Positions 40,929 to 48,752 of a DNA stretch of 64,000 nt are shown one piece after another. Made by a program: the position numbers and the translations under genes. This DNA is from Streptomyces qinzhouensis (GTDB taxonomy: Bacteria; Actinomycetota; Actinomycetes; Streptomycetales; Streptomycetaceae). The notes below the pieces were generated by a model that was not told the origin of the DNA, did not search any database, and worked only from the letters and a program-made list of their open reading frames with translations. The first letter of the stretch is position 1. Every line of letters begins with the position of its first letter. The stretch spans positions 5,022,001 to 5,086,000 of the forward strand of contig NZ_CP042266.1 of assembly GCF_007856155.1 (NCBI RefSeq). The letters are read 5' to 3'.

Positions 40929-41303
40929 ATGTCGTTCTGGATGCGCCTCGCGAAGATCAGCCCCGGGCTGCTGCCCGAAATACGCAAGCAGCCCGGCCTG
41001 GTGCCGGACCTGTTCTCCGACGACGGTGAGGCCGAGCCGCTCGCGGGCGTCGACCGGGACGCGGACCTCCTGGAGTTCCAGTTCTTCCCCGAGGAGGAGA
41101 ACCTCGACCACGGCCACTGGCTGAGCACCGTCCACCGCGTCGGGGAAGCCCTCGGGGAGGACTTCGACCACGGGGACCTCTTTGCGGTCGGCCCCGACGA
41201 GGTCGCGGGTATTGCCGGAGCCCTGCCGGGTGGCAGCCCCGTGGGGGAGTTCTTCGCCGATGCTGCCAGGGAGGGCAGGGCAGTCGTGGGCGGACTCGGC
41301 TGA
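40929..41303 (+). CDS. DUF1877 (YfbM-like) family protein, shortened
   Basis: 124-residue protein starting MSFWMRLAKISPGLLPEIRKQPGLVPDLF, continuing with LEFQFFPEEENLDHGHWLSTVHRVGEALGEDFDHGDLFAVGPDEVAGIAGAL, and ending VGEFFADAAREGRAVVGGLG. The N-terminal part and the DEVAGIAGAL and FFADAAREGRAVV phrases resemble the DUF1877 family (usually about 160-170 residues), with the stretch between those phrases shortened by roughly 35 residues. It may be an internally deleted copy. Two further fragments of the same gene type lie at about 42358 and 45764. Confidence 0.6.
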   Translation: MSFWMRLAKISPGLLPEIRKQPGLVPDLFSDDGEAEPLAGVDRDADLLEFQFFPEEENLDHGHWLSTVHRVGEALGEDFDHGDLFAVGPDEVAGIAGALPGGSPVGEFFADAAREGRAVVGGLG

Positions 41304-41677
41304 GGCGCGTGCTCGGGGAGCGGGCGAAGAGACAGGAGGGCGAGGCCGACCTCCAGGCGGAGTGCCGAGGTCCTGGCAGATGCAGATCTGGAGGACATTT
41401 TGAACGGCAAGGTCAAGGCCGTATACGAGGGCGGTACGAGAAGCTCGGCGAACAGCAGCCGTTCCCCGACTCGCCCCGCTTCGCGGCCATGATCCGGCCC
41501 GTTATCGCCGGTTAGCGCTGTCACCGCGAAGGTTCCGGGGCGGGTCACGCTGATAGCTCTCTCCGGCTCAGATGGCTGCGAAAGCACATTCCAGACCGTA
41601 CAGCGACTGCGGAATCCGCAGCGCGATCGGATGGCACCTGAGTACAGTCGGCGCACCGAACAGGGAGGGGAGTCACG
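41304..41677. other. Remnant-bearing intergenic stretch
   Basis: No intact gene. Around 41372-41515 the plus strand reads, with one frame change, LADADLEDILNGKVKAVYEGG and then YEKLGEQQPFPDSPRFAAMI, protein-like but out of frame with the preceding gene. It is probably a degraded gene end of unknown identity. Confidence 0.4.
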
Positions 41678-41908
41678 GTGCGTACAGGAGACAAAGACTC
41701 TGATGGCAACGCCCGGAGAGGCGTGGTTATCAGACGGATACAGGTCGCGCTGCTCGGGCTCGTCGTCCTGCTGTTCGCCATCCGTGTCGGGGACCGGGAG
41801 CTCAGTGGGGGATCGAGTTCGGTCGTGTTCGGGCTGATGGCCACTTCGGCGCTCTCCATCGGTGTGCTGGAACGCTACCGGGCAAAAGCTGCCGGACCGC
41901 GCTCCTAG
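41678..41908 (+). CDS. Small two-helix membrane protein
   Basis: 76-residue protein with a GTG start after the strong GGGAGGGGAG. Two hydrophobic helices (IRRIQVALLGLVVLLFAIRV at about 18-37 and SSVVFGLMATSALSIGVL at about 47-64) are joined by a short polar loop, with a basic C-terminus. No family recognised. Its stop overlaps the end of the convergent Imm53 gene by 4 bases. Confidence 0.65.
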   Translation: MRTGDKDSDGNARRGVVIRRIQVALLGLVVLLFAIRVGDRELSGGSSSVVFGLMATSALSIGVLERYRAKAAGPRS

Positions 41909-42213
41909 GAGACCCTCGCCGTTGCCCAGGACCGGAACAGGGCGAGGGCCTCGGCCAGGTTGCCGGGGCCGCAGGCGATACGGAACGCCTTGTCGGCTGT
42001 CCAGGCCGTCACCCAGTCGTGCTCACCCCGGGTGACCTGATGCTCCGGGTACTCCCGGTCCGCCAGGCCGGTTCCTTCGAGATCGATCCTGACGGCCCAG
42101 CCCGGGTTGTCGAGCGTCTCGATGGCCACGCCCCATGTGTGTTCCCAGTCGCCGTCGCACTGGGAGGCGTACCAGCTCTGCAGCCAGTCGAGGACGTTCT
42201 CGGATGCGGACAT
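41905..42213 (-). CDS. Imm53-family immunity protein
   Basis: 102-residue cytoplasmic protein: VLDWLQSWYASQCDGDWEHTWGVAIETLDNPGWAVRIDLEGTGL, then EYPEHQVTRGEHDWVTAWTADKAFRIACGPGNLAEALALFRSWA. The WLQxWYxxQCDGDWEHxxGVxIxTLDNPGW pattern is the signature of Imm53 immunity proteins of polymorphic-toxin systems. No toxin gene lies nearby, so this is an orphan immunity gene, perhaps acquired for protection against neighbours or drifted into another role. Confidence 0.85.
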   Translation of the reverse strand: MSASENVLDWLQSWYASQCDGDWEHTWGVAIETLDNPGWAVRIDLEGTGLADREYPEHQVTRGEHDWVTAWTADKAFRIACGPGNLAEALALFRSWATARVS

Positions 42214-42357
42214 GGACCCAGATGCTAAGCGAACCGGACGTGAGCTGGTATTTGCCGGCCGTGAGCGCGCACTGGCCCCGTGCGACGCAGCCGATCCGGC
42301 GGCCAGGGGCGAGGACGACCGGTGGCGAGCCGCCGGGCCACGTCCGCACGCCGCGCA

Positions 42358-42440
42358 TGGCGTTCTGGATGTGCCTCGCGAAGATCGGGCCCAGGCTTCC
42401 GCCGGGCAGCTTCAGCCGTGAGGAAGTACGCGGACTACCA
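42358..42440 (+). pseudogene. Degraded 5' end of a second DUF1877 gene
   Basis: CGCATGGCGTTCTGGATG and what follows encodes MAFWMCLAKIGPRLPPG, matching MSFWMRLAKISPGLLPE at 40929. The match includes about 25 bases before the ATG (CCGGGCC...CGCGCATG). After some 20 codons the resemblance ends. The whole 42214-42610 gap has no intact gene. Confidence 0.65.
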
Positions 42441-42610
42441 GCCCTATCCGTCTGCCTGTGCGTCCGCCCACGTGTGGCTACCGGCCTCAGACCGCAAGGG
42501 TTTATGCGACAACGCGCATAGTCGCGCCCCTGCATAGACGCCCGGACGACGCCCCCGTACCGTCATGCTTATTCGGGGCTGGCCGGCCCCGGACACAAGG
42601 GGGTTCAATC

Positions 42611-42817
42611 ATGGCTCGTGAGGAACTGACCCGGCTTACCGGCAATGGGAACGGTACGTGTGGAGGAGAGGACTGCCCGAACGTCTACCGCACGGCGACT
42701 GGGTCGTTCTTGGTTCAGGGCGACGTTTCCCGTGCGTTCAACGCCCTGAATGGGGAAGGGCTCGTGGAGATCCCCGAGGAGACATTGAGGGAGGCTGTAC
42801 GTGCTCTTGGATGGTGA
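42611..42817 (+). CDS. Small protein of an XRE/DUF6879 module
   Basis: 68-residue protein: MAREELTRLTGNGNGTCGGEDCPNVYRTATGSFLVQGDVSRAFNALNGEGLVEIPEETLREAVRALGW. The C-GGEDC pair, NVYRTATGSFLVQGD and VEIPEETL are characteristic of short Streptomyces proteins encoded just before DUF6879 genes. Its coding end overlaps the DUF6879 start by 17 bases. Function unknown; probably part of a toxin-like or regulatory trio with the two following genes. Confidence 0.75.
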   Translation: MAREELTRLTGNGNGTCGGEDCPNVYRTATGSFLVQGDVSRAFNALNGEGLVEIPEETLREAVRALGW

Positions 42818-43325
42818 GAGTTGGAGTCGACGATTTGCGCGGATCAAAAACGAAGCATGGCGGCTTGAAACCCTTCCGCAGTATCTCGTGCCTCAGGAAT
42901 CCGAAGATTTCTCGGACTTCTGTGAGGGGAGGTCGATGACCCCTTACACTGCTTCCTCGTACACCGAACGCGTTGCACGCCAGCGGGGCGAGGGGAAGCG
43001 CAACGGCCGCGTTCACATCGTGACGCAACCACTCTCCGACTATCTGCGGTTCGAGTTCAGTCGCTACTACGGGGTACATGTCCAGGCAGGCGATAACATC
43101 CGCATCCTGGACGTGACCAACCGAGCCAACCCTCTTGAGGGGGTTCAAGACTTCTGGATGTTCGACCGGTCGGAGGTAGTCCTCATGAACTATGAGGCGG
43201 ACGGGACTCAGATCAACCGCGAGGTATTCGAAGGCGATATTTCCCCGTTCGTTGAGTATCAGCGCACCGCAATCGCGGAGTCGGTGCCCTTTGAGGAGTA
43301 CGTGAACGGTGGCCATCCAGCCTGA
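42801..43325 (+). CDS. DUF6879 family protein
   Basis: 174-residue soluble protein: FARIKNEAWRLETLPQYLVPQESEDFSDFCEGR, VARQRGEGKRNGRVHIVTQPLSDYLRFEFSRYYGVHVQAGDNIRILD, DFWMFDRSEVVLMNYEADG. This is the DUF6879 family, very common in Streptomyces beside DUF5753 XRE regulators, with no proven activity. Start GTG 42801 follows GGGAGG. It overlaps both neighbours (17 bases at each end), so the three genes must be co-translated. Codon use is visibly less GC-rich than in the flanking core genes. Confidence 0.85.
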   Translation: MLLDGESWSRRFARIKNEAWRLETLPQYLVPQESEDFSDFCEGRSMTPYTASSYTERVARQRGEGKRNGRVHIVTQPLSDYLRFEFSRYYGVHVQAGDNIRILDVTNRANPLEGVQDFWMFDRSEVVLMNYEADGTQINREVFEGDISPFVEYQRTAIAESVPFEEYVNGGHPA

Positions 43326-44145
43326 TCAGCTTGACAGGTCTGGACTGGAACTGGCCGCTATGCTCAAGCATCTTCGCAAGCAAGCCGGACTCTCAGGAGT
43401 CCGGCTTGCTGCACGTTGCAATATGTCGCAATCCAAGATCAGTCGTATCGAGGGCAACAGGGTTCGTCCGTCTCTCGTGGATGTCGAACAGATCTTGAAG
43501 GGGCTGGGAGCCTCTTCGGTTACTGCAGCCGAAGTGATGGCCCTGGCCCGCATAACTCAGACAGAATGGCAGGATCGTAGAGCCCTGCATCGTAAGGGGC
43601 TGGATAAGAAGCAACTGGAACTAGCAGGCATAGAGGCGTCTACCGTAGATTTCCGGTACTTCCTTCTCTCCATGGCCACGGGGCTATTGGCGATCCCGGA
43701 ATACATCAAGGAAAGCATCGCCGACACGCCGCCTGCGCAACAGGCCAAGGCCATCAGCCTGAAGCTTGAACGGCAAGCTGTTTTGCTCGATCGCTCCAAA
43801 AGCTTCACATTCATCCTGACCGAGCAAGCCGTCAGGTATCCGCTTGTGTCTCCTGACGCCATGGCTATGCAGATCGACCGGCTGGCCTCCCTGTCTCGGC
43901 AGGTGAATATTCGGATGGGAGTGCTGCCGATAGGCGTCAAGTTCAGTAGTACTCCGCTGAGTACATTCACGGTATATGACGACCGCTTGGCGACCATTGA
44001 GACAGATCTGGGTGCAGCCGTCTTCAGGGACCCCAAGGACGTTCATTCACTCCTTGGTCGGTTCGGCAGCTATGAGGCGTACGCTATTTTCGGCGACGAT
44101 GCCAGGGAGTTGCTGAGTCAGTGGGCCTGGAAATTCCGGCGGTGA
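43309..44145 (+). CDS. XRE regulator with DUF5753 domain
   Basis: 278-residue regulator. An XRE helix-turn-helix (about 12-68: LAAMLKHLRKQAGLSGVRLAARCNMSQSKISRIEGNRVRPSLVDVEQIL) is followed by a DUF5753 domain (about 95-275: FRYFLLSMATGLLAIPEYIKESIADTPPAQ, FTFILTEQAVRYPLVSPDAMAMQIDRLASLSRQVNIRMGVLPIG, SPLSTFTVYDD-like STPLSTFTVYDDRLATIETDLGAAVFRDPKDV). GTG 43309 follows GAGGAG by 10 bases. The module resembles Scr1/BldB-linked pairs, where the XRE-DUF5753 protein is held by a small partner. Base composition is clearly lower in GC, which suggests transfer. Confidence 0.9.
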   Translation: MAIQPDQLDRSGLELAAMLKHLRKQAGLSGVRLAARCNMSQSKISRIEGNRVRPSLVDVEQILKGLGASSVTAAEVMALARITQTEWQDRRALHRKGLDKKQLELAGIEASTVDFRYFLLSMATGLLAIPEYIKESIADTPPAQQAKAISLKLERQAVLLDRSKSFTFILTEQAVRYPLVSPDAMAMQIDRLASLSRQVNIRMGVLPIGVKFSSTPLSTFTVYDDRLATIETDLGAAVFRDPKDVHSLLGRFGSYEAYAIFGDDARELLSQWAWKFRR

Positions 44146-44521
44146 TCTTTAGTCCACAACGTGCATAGGTTCACCACGACTCCCGGTTTCAGGGGAGTAT
44201 TTGCTTACCGGCAGAGGCGGATGGCGATGCCCGGGATCTGTTCCAGTTACTGACCGGCCTTGGGAGTGTCGGAGAGCGCGCGCGGTGCGATCCGACGCGT
44301 GGTCACGCCCCGGGGCGTGACATACATGGGTATGGCGCCCCGGCACGACGCGGTAACGAGGGGTGCTCGCCGCGTTCGGTGTCGGCGAGGAGGGTTCTCG
44401 CTCCCGCTCATGAGGCCGCACGGCGGGGGCAGGGCGTAGCACCCGGCCGGCCGCAATCATCCGGCGGGCCGAGCCCATGCAAGTGCAGTGCACCACTCCA
44501 CACAACAGGAGGTCTTGCACG
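44146..44521. other. Intergenic region without gene
   Basis: About 375 bases with no credible reading frame. AGTGCAGTGCACCAC-type symmetry near 44482-44500 just before the next gene could be a regulatory site; CAACAGGAGG at 44504-44513 is the next gene's ribosome binding site. Confidence 0.35.
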
Positions 44522-45004
44522 ATGAGCACAGCAGTCGAGACGCGGACCCGTGATCCGCGCACCATTCTGAACGCGCTGGAAGAACGCGTTCCCCACCTTG
44601 TGACGGATGTGGGCGTCGTTGATCTCTGGGAGCGGGAGGTTCGTCTTCTCCTCCGGGACAGCGTGGCCGTGCGCAGCCTGGCGGAGCGCATCCTCGGGCA
44701 GGGCATCGCGTACGTCGTTACCGCGATGGAGAACCCTGGCACCGACATGGGCGTCGGGTACACCGTGGACATCGGGGTTCATCAGCTCATCCTCGACACG
44801 CCCCTGTACTTCGCCCTCTGTGACGCGCACAACGGCGGCCGGTACAAGCACCATGCCCCGCTGGTCGAGCGGCGTCGTGACGGAGTGGTGGCGCGGACAG
44901 CCGAGCTGATCCGCGCGGCCGGGTTTGCCGTCGATGACGAGCTGTGGGCGACCGACGCGTCCGACTGCTCGCCGTGCAACGACAAGGTCCCCGACAGCCA
45001 CTGA
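44522..45004 (+). CDS. Hypothetical protein of accessory region
   Basis: 160-residue acidic soluble protein, no signal or membrane segment: RDPRTILNALEERVPHLVTDVGVVDLWEREVRLLLRDSVAVRSLAERILGQGIAYVVTAMENPGTDMG, then GVHQLILDTPLYFALCDAHNGGRYKHHAPLVERRRDG and a Cys-containing tail SDCSPC. A very good AGGAGG lies 9 bases before ATG 44522, so the start is firm. I do not recognise the family. It precedes a methyltransferase gene in the same direction (75-base gap), and the two may be co-transcribed. Confidence 0.7.
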   Translation: MSTAVETRTRDPRTILNALEERVPHLVTDVGVVDLWEREVRLLLRDSVAVRSLAERILGQGIAYVVTAMENPGTDMGVGYTVDIGVHQLILDTPLYFALCDAHNGGRYKHHAPLVERRRDGVVARTAELIRAAGFAVDDELWATDASDCSPCNDKVPDSH

Positions 45005-45079
45005 ACCGGCGCTACAGTTCCTGCCCCTGCCCTCCCTCCGGAGGGTGGGGGCGCAGCACTGCCGTACCTCCAACTAGAC

Positions 45080-45757
45080 ATGAGGGAAGCTCCGTTGCCC
45101 GCACGACACGACCTCGACAGCGAACGTGAACTCTGGGACACCTATGCCGAGAGCACCCGGAAGGACGTGTACGAGTCGGATCCCGTCTTTCGCTGGACGC
45201 AGTACGCCGGGCACGGGCCGGGGCCCGAACTTCTCGGAGCGCCGGAGTCCGTCCTCGAAGTCGGGTGCGGCACCGGCCGTGCCCTGGCGTACCTCGCTCA
45301 GCAGGGGATCAAGGCAACGGGCGTGGACATGTCGCCCGTCATGGTGGCGAACACCACGGAGCGATGGGGCCCCATGGGGGTCCAGTTCGTGTGTGCGGAA
45401 GTGCTCTCGTATCTGGCCGAAACCACGGAGACCTACGACGCCGTGTACTCGATGTTCGGTGCCGTCTGGTTCACCGACCCGGCCAAGCTTCTGCCCCTGA
45501 TCGCCGCCCGTCTGAACCCGGGTGGGGTGCTCGTCTTCTCCCACCCCCCGGCCATCCCTGGCGCGTACGGACCACAGGGGATGTACAAGGGCGGATTCGC
45601 GGGCAAGGCCATGTACACGTACCGCTATAGCTACACGCTCCGGAAATGGGAAAGCCTCTTGGTCAAGGCTGGATTCCGGGGAGCGGAAGTGCGTGAATTG
45701 GAGGCTCCGACGCAAGGGCACATCGGGACCCTGATCGGTCGCGCAGTGATGCCCTGA
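45080..45757 (+). CDS. Class I SAM-dependent methyltransferase
   Basis: 225-residue Rossmann methyltransferase. Motif I is SVLEVGCGTGRALAYLAQQG, the post-I acidic residue is in KATGVDMSPVMV, motif II YDAVYSMFGAVWF and motif III LNPGGVLVFSHPPAIPG. The substrate is not evident. ATG 45080 lacks a ribosome binding site; TTG at 45095 has GAGGGAAG ahead of it and may be the true start, giving 220 residues. It follows a hypothetical gene and precedes a fragment of a DUF1877-like gene. Confidence 0.85.
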   Translation: MREAPLPARHDLDSERELWDTYAESTRKDVYESDPVFRWTQYAGHGPGPELLGAPESVLEVGCGTGRALAYLAQQGIKATGVDMSPVMVANTTERWGPMGVQFVCAEVLSYLAETTETYDAVYSMFGAVWFTDPAKLLPLIAARLNPGGVLVFSHPPAIPGAYGPQGMYKGGFAGKAMYTYRYSYTLRKWESLLVKAGFRGAEVRELEAPTQGHIGTLIGRAVMP

Positions 45758-45759
45758 AG

Positions 45760-45815
45760 GGTGGCACGATTTCGACCACGGGGATCTCCTCGTGATCGGT
45801 GAGGACAAGGTCGCG
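45760..45815 (+). pseudogene. Internal fragment of a DUF1877-like gene
   Basis: HDFDHGDLLVIGEDKVAS encoded here matches EDFDHGDLFAVGPDEVAG of the gene at 40929 at both DNA and protein level (for example TTCGACCACGGGGA is shared). Nothing before or after belongs to the family, so it is an isolated relic. Confidence 0.6.
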
Positions 45816-45914
45816 AGTCCGGCCGATCCTCGTCGACCAAGACACCGGCCTGACCTTGGCGCGAGCCCCAGTGTGAAGGGAAGCGCTGGGGCCCGCGTGG
45901 GGCGGGGGCACCGA

Positions 45915-46541
45915 TCAGGCGGTCGGATGGGCCGGGGCTGGAGGACGGACCTCCGTCAGTTCCTCCGCGCGGCGACGCAGGAGCGGGGCCAGTTCGACGT
46001 ACCAGCCGCGGCCGGCGGCCTGGAGCATCTCGGCGAGGGCGATCTGTTCGCCGATCCGGCCGGCCGGGGTGTCGAGGACGTGGGCGAACTCGGTTCGGAT
46101 GCGGTCGGCGACGGCGGGAACGCGGAGGCTGTTCACGTAGAGCATCGCGGGGTCGTAGCCGATGGGGACGGCGCCCCAGCGCTCCCAGTCCAGGATGACG
46201 AGGGGGTCGTGGGTGAGGTTGGCCCACTGGAGGTCGGCGTGCCCGGTGACGCGTTCGGCGATGGCCGGGGCGGGGATCCCCAGGAACTCGGGGAAGACCC
46301 GGTCGGCCCAGGACTGGCGGATGGTTTCGCGGGGCGGTTCGGCGGTGCTGAGAGCGTCCAGGCTCTCCCGCAGGGTCGCCCACCAGCAGTCCGGCAGGTC
46401 CGGGTCCGCAGTGAGGTCGGGCGTTTCCGGTGAGATGACGGGCTGGGCGATGTAGTCGATCAGCTCCGCCTCGAAGACGTACTCGCCGCCGTCCCAGCGG
46501 TACAGGTCGTGGAGGTGAGGGCGGGACACTTTGTCGGACAC
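45915..46541 (-). CDS. Phosphotransferase-like protein, 5'-truncated
   Basis: APH-fold protein. From GTG 46541 it is 208 residues: DLYRWDGGEYVFEAELIDYIAQPVIS, then RVTGHADLQWANLTHDPLVILDWERWGAVPIGYDPAMLYVNSL, which holds the catalytic HADLxWxN and metal-binding DWE. The reading frame stays open and protein-like upstream to about 46690 (RWLGRTIGSRTAGGHWLRVHCGEAAK), matching the family N-lobe, but contains no start codon and runs into the next gene. The gene has therefore probably lost its 5' end, and the GTG start may be fortuitous. Relatives are generally annotated as aminoglycoside phosphotransferases. Confidence 0.65.
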   Translation of the reverse strand: MSDKVSRPHLHDLYRWDGGEYVFEAELIDYIAQPVISPETPDLTADPDLPDCWWATLRESLDALSTAEPPRETIRQSWADRVFPEFLGIPAPAIAERVTGHADLQWANLTHDPLVILDWERWGAVPIGYDPAMLYVNSLRVPAVADRIRTEFAHVLDTPAGRIGEQIALAEMLQAAGRGWYVELAPLLRRRAEELTEVRPPAPAHPTA

Positions 46542-46702
46542 CCGTTCCTCGGCGAGGGCGATCCCCTCGTTCCGGGTGGCGGGGGTCTTGGCTGCCTCGC
46601 CGCAGTGGACGCGGAGCCAGTGACCGCCTGCGGTGCGACTGCCGATGGTGCGGCCGAGCCATCGCGTGGCCTTCCGGTGACTACAGGGCCGCCCTGTGCG
46701 CG

Positions 46703-47815
46703 GTGTTCCAGGTCGCCGGCGAAGCAGAGCTGGGCCTCTATCCGAAGGGGTCCGCTGGACCGGGAGGAGAGCCGACCGCAGAGGCTCAAGCCGAAGATGT
46801 CCGATCCTCGGCCGCCGAAACGGAGCTGTCTGCCCGGCTGGCTCGGTACGCTGCGCAGACCAACGTCAACGCCCTCGTACTGGAGCAGTTCGACGCTGAC
46901 GTTGAACGACTCGCCCGGGACTTCGTCAGCCGGCCTCTTCCTCTTCTGGTCCCGGAGATCCGCACCACCCGGGCCGAGGTGTTCCGATTACTGGAGGGCC
47001 GCCAGCATCCCAGCCAGACTCGGCACCTGTACGTGGTCGCAGGCCGGCTGTGCGGTCTCGCGGCGCATGTGTCGCTCGACCTTGGTGACCGTTTCGCCGC
47101 GGCCACTCATGCCCGTACCGTCGTGCAGTGCGCGGAGGCCGCGGAGTACTTGGAGCTACAGGCATGGGCACGGTCGTTCCAGTCACTGGCCGCCTACTGG
47201 GCGGGGGACTACCGGCGTGCAGCAGACCTTGCGCAGGCCGGACAGAACGAGGGGCGGGCCCCCGGCACAGGAACGATCAAGGCCCGGCTGCTGAGCTTGG
47301 AGGCACGGGCCCGTGCAGCTGAAGGCGACACCCGCAGCGCTCTGCGGACCCTCACTCTGGCCCAAGAGGCACGGATCGCCGCGGGACCCGATGAGCTGTC
47401 CGGGGTCTTCTCGTTTCCCGAGGCCAAGCAGTGGGCCTACACCGGTACCACTCTGTTGGCCGTCGGGGGCGACGAGCGGATTCAGGAAGCCATTGCCGCT
47501 TCCAACCGCGCCGTAGAGCTGTACCAGGTCGGCCCAGAAGGAGATCGCTCCTCAGGTGATCTACAGGCGGCGCATCTGGACCTTGCGACGGCCTACCTCG
47601 CAAGCGGTGAGATCGAAGGAGCCGGCGCGAAGCTGTCGGAGGTGTTCGCCGCCGAGACATTCACGGCAAGCATCACCATCAGGCTCCGCAACCTGGCCAC
47701 GCTCCTCGGAAGCGAGCCGTACCGTGGCGCGCAGTCGGCAGACGTTCTCCGCGCGCACATCCACGAGGTGACCGGTCGGCCCGCTGTCGCCGGCAACCCC
47801 ACGGAGCCCCGATGA
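46703..47815 (+). CDS. TPR protein, XRE-type regulator lacking its HTH
   Basis: 370-residue helical-repeat protein like the C-terminal part of XRE-TPR regulators: SARLARYAAQTNVNALVLEQFDADVERLARDF, RTTRAEVFRLLEGRQHPSQTRHLYVVAGRLCGLAAHVSLDLGD, ELQAWARSFQSLAAYWAGDYRRAADLAQAG. Upstream of GTG 46703 the same frame reads AIAWPSGDYRAALCAVFQVAGEAELGLYPKG, the normal link between the HTH and the TPR part, but the HTH itself is missing beyond about 46655. It therefore looks 5'-truncated and cannot bind DNA as its relatives do. It overlaps the next methyltransferase by 4 bases. Confidence 0.75.
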   Translation: MFQVAGEAELGLYPKGSAGPGGEPTAEAQAEDVRSSAAETELSARLARYAAQTNVNALVLEQFDADVERLARDFVSRPLPLLVPEIRTTRAEVFRLLEGRQHPSQTRHLYVVAGRLCGLAAHVSLDLGDRFAAATHARTVVQCAEAAEYLELQAWARSFQSLAAYWAGDYRRAADLAQAGQNEGRAPGTGTIKARLLSLEARARAAEGDTRSALRTLTLAQEARIAAGPDELSGVFSFPEAKQWAYTGTTLLAVGGDERIQEAIAASNRAVELYQVGPEGDRSSGDLQAAHLDLATAYLASGEIEGAGAKLSEVFAAETFTASITIRLRNLATLLGSEPYRGAQSADVLRAHIHEVTGRPAVAGNPTEPR

Positions 47816-48621
47816 CCACCCAGCCCGCGCATGATCATTTGGTCACCGACCGCAGCCTCCTCTCCACCAAGGCGTACGGCACGGATCAGCACCTGGCTGC
47901 CCGCCAGTCTCTCTACCAGTGGCAGTCCCCGCGCCACGATCTCCCGGGCATCGTCGTGAACGAACTTGCCGGTGTACGGGGCACGGTCGCGGACGTGGGT
48001 TGCGGTAACGGGAAGTTCGTTGCCCGGGTGCGGGAGGACCGTCCCGACCTGACTGTGCTTCCCATGGACGTCTCTCACGGCATCCTCGGCGCCATTCCGG
48101 GAGCCGTTGTCGCGGACGTCCAGCAGTTGCCCGTCGTGGATGGCATCCTCGGCGCGGTCCTCGCGCTGCACATGCTGTACCACGTCGAGGACCAGGCCCG
48201 GGCTGTGCGGGAGCTGGGCCGGGTACTGGCACCCGGCGGTATCGCGATCATCTCCACCAACAGCAGGACCGACAAGCGGGAACTGGAACGCCTGTGGCGC
48301 CAGGCCGCGGGCGATGTGCTGGGCATCCAGGAGGGCCCGGCCCGAGTGCAGCTCTCGGCTCGCTTCACCCTGGAGGACGCGCCGGTGATCCTCGGTACGG
48401 CCTTCAGCGAGATCCGCACGATCCCCCTCCCCGGGGTGATCGAAGTGACCGACGCCGAACCGGTCGTCGCACACCTGGCCTCGTACGAAGCCTGGGCGGA
48501 CAAGATGGGTGTTCCGTTCTCGGAGACGATCGAGCGCGCGCGGGAGCGGGTCAACGACATCATCCAGGCGGAGGGCGCTTTCCGGGTCACCTGCTTGGGC
48601 GGCATACTCATCTGCCGATGA
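47812..48621 (+). CDS. SAM-dependent methyltransferase coupled to TPR protein
   Basis: 269-residue class I methyltransferase: motif I TVADVGCGNGKFVARVRED, motif II DGILGAVLALHMLYHVEDQARAVRELGRVLAPGGIAIISTNSRTDKRELERLW, and a C-terminal part IRTIPLPGVIEVTDAEPVVAHLASYEAW typical of the Methyltransf_11 group. The ATG lies in the stop of the TPR gene (ATGA), a pairing often seen where XRE-TPR regulators precede small methyltransferases. Substrate unknown. Confidence 0.88.
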   Translation: MTTQPAHDHLVTDRSLLSTKAYGTDQHLAARQSLYQWQSPRHDLPGIVVNELAGVRGTVADVGCGNGKFVARVREDRPDLTVLPMDVSHGILGAIPGAVVADVQQLPVVDGILGAVLALHMLYHVEDQARAVRELGRVLAPGGIAIISTNSRTDKRELERLWRQAAGDVLGIQEGPARVQLSARFTLEDAPVILGTAFSEIRTIPLPGVIEVTDAEPVVAHLASYEAWADKMGVPFSETIERARERVNDIIQAEGAFRVTCLGGILICR

Positions 48622-48752
48622 GTTCTGCTGTCACGCAGCCCTTCGGGGCTCTGCCTCAAGCCGCAACCACACACGCAGAAGAGGGACTCGGCTGAGGTGC
48701 CGTGCCGCGGCCACGGATCGCCGGACCCGCCCCGGGCCACCGCCCCCGTCGC

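Noticed and set aside
35286..48621. Accessory region considered as an integrative element or prophage
   Set aside because: No integrase, excisionase, replication or phage structural gene and no tRNA attachment site were seen, so only a patchwork accessory region is claimed.
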